Positions 45,001-56,064 of a stretch of 64,000 bases of DNA are shown here, piece by piece. Below the pieces are notes generated by a model that saw only the letters and a program-made list of their open reading frames with translations, had not been told where the DNA came from and did not search any database. Source of the DNA: Lophius americanus (lineage: Eukaryota > Chordata > Actinopteri > Lophiiformes > Lophiidae); assembly GCA_037951165.1 (NCBI GenBank), contig JBBDHG010000054.1:5408001-5472000 (forward strand), read 5' to 3'. Each line of letters begins with the position of its first letter. The stretch's first letter is position 1. The translations under genes were made by a program, and so were the position numbers.

Positions 45001-48000
45001 GGAGGATTCTATATCATGAAGAAAAAAAAAAAAACAAAAAAAAAAAAAAAAAAAACGTAGAAACCTGCCCGTCTTGGGACATGCACTAAATTGAATCTAT
45101 CAACTGATCTAAAAGCTGAAGTATTTGTTTGTGATAAATAGTCAAATTTATGCACTCCGAAATAAAAGCCACTTTCTTAAGAGACAAAAAGCGGTGGGGA
45201 TATTTATCAGGACAGTAAAATGCGTCATCCAGAGCAGACGTTGTAACCTCGAAGCCTTTAAACATTTGCAGCCTTGCAATGGGTGATTTGTTGCACCCGA
45301 GTGTCTGCAAAGGGAACATTGGTGTATTAGAAAAGCTGTCGCAGTTCCTCTTAATGTGTTTTTGATTAGGGACCAAGTGGCACTTAAAAAAAGCACAGTT
45401 TTTCATAAGCCAACAACAAATTTGGCAGAGTGGATGGATTCTAAAGAAATTATATTACTGCAGGTGCATCTCTTATGCAACGCCAATCAAACACCCAATT
45501 AACCCCCCCAAGTGGCTTCAAGGCGGTTCAAATAAATCTCCGCTTTGGGGAGATCGGCTTTTATCAGCCGTCAAATGATGTTCACCCAGAGAGAAATACT
45601 TAAATATTCAGCTCCGTGTTTTTTAATCAAAATTCTAGTTGTGTTCTACCTTATTTCCAAAAACTTGTGCTTGATAATTTTTTGCCTTTTTGTGGCTCTT
45701 TCATTTTAAGCTGCATAGATGAGATTTTAATGAGCTTAAAAACAGTAGGGACCAAAGACAAATATGAAAAAGCATATCTATAAGACGGATCTGTCAATTT
45801 TCTCACCAAGATCAGCAATGCAGCACTGTCCATTCTTTTTCACCAGTATGTTTTTGCTCTTCAGGTCTCGGTGGGCGATAGCCGGTTTGCCCTGTGTGCC
45901 GAAGATCTCGACGTGGAGATGAGCCAGGCCACTGGCGATGGAGAGGGCCATGCGGAGGCAGCCGGATGCATCCAGGGTGCTGAGCTGAAGGTAGTCATAC
46001 AAGGAGCCCATCTCATGGAAGTGAGTGATCAGCCACAGCTGAGTACTGGAGTTCCTGGAGGTCATGTCTGAAGCTATGAAGCCTACACCAGGAGATAAAT
46101 ATCAATTATTTAACCATCACATGGCATGGGAGGTTAAGTGTGAAGTTTTTGGTTAATTTAGAGTAAAGGTGAGGCAGAATGATCTCAATAAGCCATTTAT
46201 TTCTGATAGTGAATAAAATAAATATATATTTTTTTTAAATATAGCTTTGATTTTTGCCAAATGTGATGATCACATATTAGCTATCCTGATTTTAATTAGA
46301 AACCATACCTAAGCTGTCTTCCACAGCAGCAAGTTTATAGCCTCGAAAAGCCCCCAGTCCCCTGCTTTGTACAAGCAATCCCTCGGATTGAACTCCTCAA
46401 ATTAAATGTGAAGTTATGGCTAAAAAGAAGTTATGTACATATGACAAAAAGGCTCCCTCTAGTGCGTAAAACAAGAACAGGCTGTGGAGGCAGCAGGATA
46501 TGTTTCCAAGCTCATCACATCATCCTAACGCATGACCTATGGTACGTACCCAGGATGTTCTCATGTCTCAGAAGCACTGTGTTGTAGATCTCAGTCTCTC
46601 TGAACCAGGACTTCTCGTCTCTGGAGGAGAAGATCTTGACCGCCACATTCTCTCCCTGCCACTGACCCCTCCACACTTCGCCATAACGTCCTTTACCTGG
46701 TGGGGGGGGGGAAGCAGGAAAGCGATGTTTCCGTGTTATTATTGTGAAGTAATCATAATTTTTAATGGCTAGAGTCCTAGCTGTCCAACTGAATGTCTAC
46801 AGGACAAGCAACTTGCCTGACAAATGGATATCAGTGAGCCTGTGGAGACACGCCGAGTTGATTTGGGCCATGTTTTTCATATCCACCATGAAATCATGTT
46901 TTCACTGGTAATTGGTGGTTCGTTTGTCTGCCCGTTAGCAGGATTTGACAGACTACAGGTACTATAGGGTTGGGCATGCATATAATAGCTAATTAAACTT
47001 TGGAGAGGGTCCAGGTAAAAGTACAGAGACAGGAATTTTGATTAAGGCTCAATGTTGTGCCTCTGCTTCCTTCTCAATAGACCATAGTCAGGCCCAACTT
47101 TGGCTCTATTAATTCCTCTGTAATATATGTATATCAGAAAGAGTCCAATTTATGAAATTCTTATATTGTATATTAAACATACATATGCTCAATCTTCACC
47201 CTGATACTCTACGTGGTCAACTCAACATGCATGAGATACTTTTCACCATATTAGTCAGAGTTTAGCTAGAGTTCGTTTGAAAGTTCACACAAATTAATAT
47301 TTGTGTGCAGGATTGTTGGTGGCAGAGTTTTGTTTGAGGGCTATATCAAATACACCTATTGCATGCATGTTTGCGTTTTTAGAATGAGGATATAACAATC
47401 TTATAGTTGGCGTCCCGAGGCTGAAAAATGGCAGTTAGTTGGTCTGGGGCCAAAATAGGCCTCTGGGTAGATTTCAGCTGCCTTTTCTGACCCCTGGTGG
47501 CCAGAAATCTCATTAGAATTGATTTTAAATCATTTGTGGAGCATGAGAACAAGCATGAGTACCAATCCAAATGGTGAGTGAAGATTGAACTCTTTATTAA
47601 ATGCATAACCTTTAACACTGTACTATGAGGATATTTTGTTCATGTGGAAACCGGTTTCCTTCATCTCTGGCACCCAACATTTTCAAACCATGTTAATTTC
47701 TATATAGAAGAATGGCAATATTTGGCTGATTTGGCTGAAGGGCCTTAGTTGATGAGACTGTTGCACATTCATCAACATATACACCTGTAAAATACTTGGA
47801 TATTTGAAGATCTGCTTGTCTTACATTTGTAAGACAAGCAGAAAAGAGGGAACCAAAAAGTCCAGACAGCACATCAGGACACACGCCAAAGGAGAATTGA
47901 CAACACTGATACTTCATTATGGCACCAAAGCTTTGCTCATCCATCAACACAAGTGAAAAATACAACACAAACACAAACTGAGATACGTTACAAGTGCCTA

Positions 48001-51000
48001 GTACGCCATACTGCCGAGATGTGTTGTTGGCTGAATTAAAACTGAAAATGAAACCCACTAAATATAACTATAGTGATATAATGCAACACAGCTAAATCAA
48101 AGACAATCCTCCCTACCGCTAACATTTTCTTTACGCTGTATAATACTAAAATAAAATATGCCATTTCCATTTTGACATAAATTCAAATAAATACTCAAGT
48201 AAAACAAACCCTCCATAAAATGCTTTGGTAAACAAATACATCAAGATCTCAAGAATCAAAGTGCAATGAAAAACTACTTTTGTGTCAAACACCGCTGGGT
48301 AATGAGAGAAAAGGCATATTGTGCCCAACACCCAGGCCAATGAGTGAGCACTTTGTTGCTTTTTGGTGTTGTGTCAGTGTAGTGTGTGTGTGTGTGTTTT
48401 GGTTTGGTCAGCATGTGTAAATGGGCTGCCATCTCCATGCCAACGTTGCGCTGATAGAGTGTTACTGGGTCACGTGGTGGGTTTACATGGGACGTTTTTT
48501 TCCTTACCAAATTAAACCTTTCCAAATTGCAATTTCAGCTGCCTGTTTACATGACTAGTGATCTTTTCCGACCCGGTGTTTACATACATCGACTCATCTA
48601 ATCGGAAACACTTTCATACACGCGCAGACTATCCACATTCCCGTTCATAAGGTGGCGATAATGCTTTGGTGAGTTTGGCTCCGACCGCCAACAAGCGCCC
48701 AGAAGAAGAATATGACAAAGAGGGCGTGCACAGAAGTGACTTTTTGCCCATCTAACCATCCAAATATTTCCAAATATTTCAATGTTGTAATGAATAAATC
48801 ACTCTCCGATGCAGACGGGTTCTGTTTTGAAGTCGCCGTATTTAAAATAAGCGCTGAAAAAACTTCAACGGGGAGCAACTTTGGGTTCAGCATCTTGCTC
48901 GAAGACACTCTGACATGTGGACTGCAGTGGCCGGGGATCGGACTACCGACCGTCAAATAAGTGGACAACCGCTCTGCCAAGTGAGCCACCGGCGCCCACA
49001 AATGACGGTGTCCGCATCTAATGTGACATTTTACGCCTGTATCGGGCAAAACGTTTGATTTTTCAATGATGATCATTTACAATCTTTGTAATGCAGAAGT
49101 CACACAGACATTGTTTTTGTTGCTTTTAATACCAATTGGCTGCCCACTGTTTTTCAATCTCTCAGTTTGAGTTAGCATACAGAGCTTTTCCTTGTAGTTT
49201 GTCATCAGCGCAGATACTGAGCTGCTGGTGAAATTGATAACTTGGTAATTTTTAAACAGGCTTTGTAAAGCTAGACTTTTAAGACCTTGCTTAAAAGGGA
49301 CCAAAGTTACCTTTTCAGTGGGACACTGAATCTTTTTTTTTTTTTTTAGCCAGGACCGTCTGTATAAGCAGAGTGGGAGTGCCCCACGGATACGAATAAG
49401 CTTCCTGAGGCAGTGCTATTGTGATTCTGACAAAAGTCTTTAACAGGACACTTACCCACACACTCATTCAGAGTGATTTGTCGTGCAACAGTTCTCTGAA
49501 CAAGGAAAGGCAGTCCTGAGCCGCTTCCTGAAGTACAAGAGTGATCCAGCAGATCCTACGGAGGGCAAATACAAAATGAGCCAAGAGTTTATATATTTTA
49601 CATGTATATTTGTGTGCGTGTATTTCCACATGGACGGTTTGAATGAAACCCCCCTCCCACAGGAATCCTGTGGTTCGTGCCTTAAAAAGGAGCATCTGTG
49701 CGTCAGATGGTGACTAATACAAGCAGGCAAAATTTGACTTGGCACCCACACGGAATAGAGGGATTTGAGTACCAGGATGTTGCGTACAGTAAGTGTTTCT
49801 GTCCGAGAGGAGGAGAGTGCCCCCTGTTGAGTAAACAACAGAATGGAGCCCTCTCCCCAGTGATTGGTGTGAGCACTAGAGATTTGATCTAATCCGAGGG
49901 CCAGACTTGAAAACAGGCGCAATGCTGATAAGCCTTTTATTTTTATCCCATCTCTGAGACATGCAACGCCTCGCTACTGACACAGGGGGGCAGTGCAGAG
50001 CAAGAGAGTGGCTGTGTGGCAAAAACAAACCCCTGAACTGGGAGGGGAGCGTGAGGGTTGAAAACCACACAGAATGATGGCTCCGATAAACAGATGCATA
50101 ATGCAGGAGCTGCACGAGAGGCAGTTTGGAATTACAAGAGAAGAAGGCAGGACGGAGGCTTTAAGATGAACGAGTTAGTTTGCAGAGATCCCTCTCTGAG
50201 GTGCAGGAGGATTGGTTTTAGGGTGGCAAATTTGGGCCAGGCCACTGAGCATCAGGATGTAATCAGAACACAGCCATATCATTATAATCAGAAACCAATT
50301 CTGGACAGCAGGCTGCAGAGGGACAAATGTGTGTTTCAGCCCGGTGTGCTTGTCATAGTCGCACCACTGTTCATAATCATTTTTCTAAGGCTGCTGCCAA
50401 GCACTTTTTAATTATGCAGACACAAACATTCTGTGGCGCCATGTTTGGGCTTTTCATTGGCAAGTGCATTGATGGCCTTGGGAAATTGCTTGAAAGAAAG
50501 TCAAAACCAGCTGTGTTTCGCTCTCGCTCTTGCTCGCTCACTCGCTCTCGCTCTTGCTCGCTCACTCTCTCTCTCTCTCTCTCTCTCCCGCTCCCTCTCC
50601 CACAAACACACACACGCAACATGATCACACTGGCAGAAGATTATGTTCATTAGTCGTTTCATAATTGAGTATGAATCAGATCATTTGGATTTTAAGGTAT
50701 GAAACTAATGCATTCATTGAAAAATAAAGTCAACTAATGCATTTGAGCGTACAATGTATGCTTGGCTGGTGAGAGCCAGATATTTTTTTGGGTACAAGCA
50801 AACTGTGAGCCGTTTCTGCTGAACCCGATTATACAGCGAGGGAGCCAGTGAATGTACGAGGTCGTCTTTCCGACAAAACCCAAACCGCAGGACTCCACCT
50901 CAACGCTGGATCAGTTTAGTGGGCCTCAGAACATGACACTGTGCCGCGAATTCAGAAGTCCCTGGCTGAGTGGGAAGAAAATAAACAGCAAAAGATTGGA

Positions 51001-54000
51001 ACAGACTGGAAAAATTACTAAGAAGAGCTGGAGGAACTGGGGGCAGGGCAGCAGCTATTCAACAGCGAAAAGAAATGATTGTTATTCCAATCAGATCCAT
51101 ATTTCAGAATCTGTAAGACGTCACTCCAGATGCCAGTCTGTAACATGTTAAGCCTCTTTTCTTCTCGGAGCCACTGCTCACTATTTAATATGCCACACTG
51201 ACCATGTGCAGAGTAAAAAGGTCTAATATTTATGCAAAAGAATGGGACAGACGCATGTTAACCTTTGAGATACCAAGCATTACAGACTTTTAAGGCTTAA
51301 ACATCCTTCTGCAAAACATTTATTGACTCTTTTCAGCTCTTTGCTGAAAAGAGCTGAAAAGAGTATTTGCTGCCCAGATCTATTAAATGAGGCTACTTTA
51401 CAAAAATGTCTTGAGTACTGCAGAGTACCTCCGACACGTTTGGCTGATTGGCGCCATATGAAACTTAACTCTTGTTTAGAATAGAACTACAGGTTTACCT
51501 GGATCATAACTTTGGATTGGTATATAAAATATTTACCATGAAACATAGTCTTAATAGTGGATCATCTTGTAGTAAGAAGGAATAGAATTGTTGCTTTTAT
51601 GGGAGGGATGGGTTCAACTCTTTAGTCGTGGCACATCAGAACTTTATGGTGACTTAATTCCATCTAAGATCCAATGATGCAGAAAAGATCCTAATTATTA
51701 TGCTACTGTTTTTTTAGTTCTGTAAAATGCCTGGGCAAATGGTCAAATACAAGAAACGGGCCTGTATTCACAATTTATCATCACCTGACAGAACTGTTTC
51801 ACCTGCAAATGTTTAAATATGTATGATGCATAGGATCAAAACGTAAACCAACTGTGCATTCTTTATGAAAGAAAGATTTCATAATTCATTACCAGGTTCT
51901 AGACTGGTTCATTTTTTCTGATATGATACAGCTTTGCTCAGAGTGAACATTTCAGATACATTAAGTTACTAAAAACTACAAATCAGGCATTTTTTCCTTT
52001 ATTCAGAGGAAAGACCTTCACATTGGATCGTCTCAGAGGATATATATACATGGATCAGCCGTAACATTTAAACTGCATGAGCTCTGTGGTGAACAGTGTG
52101 TTCAGACATCTTTCTATCAGAACCAGCATTCAGTTTTTCAGCAGCTCTCTTCTGGGGATCCTAAATCTTCTGATGTGAATAAGGCATGATGTGCAGATAA
52201 TATACCAGTTTCATATTTAAGAAACAAAATGTAAACAGAACTTTGATATAAATTCTAAGGGAAGTGGTGTATTAGCACTGGGTTGATATTTAACAGTTTT
52301 CAATTCAAATATATCTCAAGCAGCATTTTTAACCGGTCTTTCTTATGAGCATGGGAGGGAACCTCCTACATGTTCTTCAATACTCACCGCCAGTGTGCTC
52401 TCCCCAACATTGGACGCTATGAGGCCGTCGATTGTTCCATATTCTGCATCTCGTGAGGTCAGTCTCTCTATCTGATTGTGGTAGAGCCGTTTGAACACCA
52501 GGATAGCGATGGTAGAGAGGACGATTAGCACCAAGATGGGTGCCACGATGATGACTACCAGCGTGGTTACGCTGTAGCTGGAAATCTCTTCAGCTGTTAG
52601 GGAAGAGAAATGTTTACAATATGAGACCCTTTTTCCCCCAGACATTCAGGTCATTGTTTTACTCAAAAAGTGGCGGTTGGGATATCGTAGTTTGGAGTTT
52701 TTCCTCTGACAGGATGCCATATACCGAGCACAAATCACAGGTTTGCAGACCTTTAAAGAAACATTTAAGGGGCTGCTCACAGCGCATATGCACATGAGCA
52801 CTCACATAGTGAATCTCATCAAGTCAGCAGAGGGCAGCCTGAGGATCTGACCGGCACTCATGCTTTCCGAACATTCCAAAGTAAAGACTACTCAGCTCAT
52901 TCTAACACAAGAAAACACTGAGCAAATCCTATGTGATTATGTGTATCGTTATGAAAAACTGCATGCTCAGACAAATATTTTATTCAGCTATGAACTAATG
53001 CTCAACAGTATTAATGTTACAGCTATGGTATTTTATGTCTATCATTTATAAACAAATGCTATAGTGAGAAAAGTGAGGTTATTAACAATATGGACTCGAC
53101 TCTACTTCACCTCAAGGTGGCCTCACCCTCTGAGTTATTGTGAACCGACTCAGACTTCCTCCGAAAAAGACAGAAAAAGGAAGTGGACCATGACTCAATG
53201 ATTTTCAAAATCTCCCCATGGTTTGTGACTACACAGAGGTATAGCCAAGGACACAGAGACAATCTGGAAAAGCTGTGGCAGACAATTTCACAGCTGATAG
53301 AGTTGCTGGCTCAGCAGGCAAAGATGGAGTGGAAAATATGTGTCAATTTATCTAAAAAAAAAAAAAAAGTAATTACAAGCCCAACTACCATTCCTATTCT
53401 AAATGGATGAAAAGAGTCCGTTGCCGAAACCAACAGATGGTGCTCTTGAGGGGTAAAGAAGCCTGTGATGCATTGTGGTATTATAGAATTATACCTTTGA
53501 CGGGCAGCTCCACGGTGCTGTTGATGTTACACAGGTGGCCGTAGCAACACTCAACAATCTGGTCTCTGGAAGGTGGCGTCTTGCAGGTCATTGTGCTTTG
53601 CGTGTAGACCGTAAAGCAGCCTTTCTGGTACAACAGGGCGCCGGCGGTGACCGTCAGAGAAGTGAAGCACTGGCGGCCCCTGCAGCGGTTCCCTGCTTCA
53701 CATGATTTGCCCTCACACACACACTCATGCTTCTCTTCTTTGGTAGATGGCTTCACTCCCTCCCCTGGAAAATATTCAGGGCAAAGGACCTTCTGGTTAA
53801 TAAGAGAAATGAATCAAACAATTCTTGTAAAACAATTAAAATGCATAGCTTCTTAAAGTGATTCATAACGTTAAGCACAAAGGTGGCGTGACATATATGA
53901 TCAGCAGGAGCCGAGAGGAATCTGTACAGTGTGTACAAAGTCACCTTTCCCTGGAGTCTGCACAGTGACGTTCATGTTACACAGATGGCCCTGGCAGCAT

Positions 54001-54757
54001 TTGACAACATGGGCAGATGAGGGTGGTACGGCACACGTGGCCCTGCCCTCCTCGTCATCCCTGAGGCAACCCTTCTGTTGGACTGCCACCCCGTCAATCA
54101 TCTTTAGAGAGGAGAAACACTGCTGGCCTGTGCAGCGCTGGTCACGCTCACACACAGCGCCCGCACAAACGCAGTCCTGCTCTCTGAGGACCGGTCTGCC
54201 AGCAGGCTGCTGTATATCTGATCAGAGGAAAAAGACATTGGGAGACCCATTAGAGCAATTTGTATCACATTGAATTAAATGGCACTCACTCAGATCAGAA
54301 AAGATCCAAAATGGAGTGTATCAAGTTAAACACATTCATATATTTGAATTCTAATAGCTGCTACTATAAAATTCAATTTCAGTCAGTTTTAATTTAATTT
54401 ACACATTGCAAGGTTTCAGGGGGCTTTACAATCTCTACGGTAAAGAACTTTTAGCAGGCTTTTGCACATACTGATCTGTTGAAAAGGCCCACACAGAGGT
54501 TTTCTGTCTGTACGCATCTATGAAATGCATGGATTCCTTGAAAATTCTTTATTGAAACTAGGCCGTCGGCAACAATCAAACATGTTCAGCTGAATGATAT
54601 GCTCTAATGATATGACGACTACTCTATCCCACAAATTAGATTGCTTAAATTACAATACTTCTTTATTTTACATAAAAGATTTGTCTGACGTTATACAAAA
54701 TTTAATTGGCACTGAACAGAAAAGAATTACGTTAGGTCTCCTTTCAGTCTAAATATA

Positions 54758-54839
<82 letters not shown>

Positions 54840-56033
54840 GTAGCAATTTATTTCAGATAAAGTGTGTTACGGGTTTTAACCAGATAACCCTGTCCTCGTG
54901 AAAATGCAGCTGATGCGACTGAATCTTTAACCGGTCCATAGCCAGAATTATTTCCCCATTTGGTCACAGCCAGGTTAATGAAGTCGTGTCGCAGCCAACT
55001 CTGAAGTTTCAAATACTCCTGTTCTTCGCACCAGTACGGCTCTCTGCCAGTGGTCTGCATTGTGGAAAGTGTGGAAAGCATTGATACAGCTAATTAGCCG
55101 TCCTAGCCTCCCTTAACTACTGGGGCGTGTGAAAACAACATGAAAACAGCAAATAAAGGTAATAATGACCCTCACATACATAGAACCAAATCAGGGTGTA
55201 TTATACAGACTTAAAAAAACTCTTAATCACCATCGCACATACGACTTAAGTAAATCTGGGCTATGCAACAGTCAGAACTTCAGCTATAATAAATGGGGAC
55301 GCTGTAGCTCAGTGGGTAGAGCGGCCGTCTCCAAATCAGAAGATAGCCGGTTAAAGCCCAGGAAGTGTAAATGTCGACAAGACCCTAAACCCAGCTCCCC
55401 GGGCGCTTCAAAGGGACAGACCACTGCTCCCTCATGGGTCAAATGCAGAGAATTATTTTCACTATGCTGTACTGTGCATGACTAAACGTGATTAACAAAA
55501 GATAATAAATGATTAATTATTATTATTCAAGCAATTATGTCATAGCTTTGGATACTGCACAGTACCCTAAGCTAAAACAGAACCAGAAGCTGGTTAAGAG
55601 TTTTCTTGTTTCATTGTAATACACGTTCTTTATTGCAGCTTTGGGTACTGTGCATGATTTAAGTTTATGTGTAAGCATTCACAATGTTGATTACGTCTTA
55701 TTCCAAGTCGCATGACCGCACAACCAAGAAGTTCAGCGAAGCCAACACGGCAGATAAGAATATTATGAAATGTTTGTGTGTTGTATGTTTCATTCATTAA
55801 ATGGGGCATTAATAAAGCTCGTCTGGGATACATCAAAGTGTCCTCCGTAAACATTTCCATTGTGTTGTGGCTTTTGCAGATCGTTTCTCTTATTGCGTTG
55901 CGGTTTTTGCAGCGTGCGTGTGTTGTGATATTAAGTAAGATGCTTTTTCTATATTTGCTGCCCATATGTTGTCAGTTTTAATAAAATGTTTTACTTATTT
56001 TCCTGTGCTTTATCTATTTGCATGTGTTTTTTT

Positions 56034-56064
<31 letters not shown>

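Noticed and set aside
55298..55370. tRNA gene candidates at 55298, 21655 and 48890-49000
   Set aside because: They have A- and B-box-like motifs but no matching acceptor stem, and are followed by shared SINE bodies.
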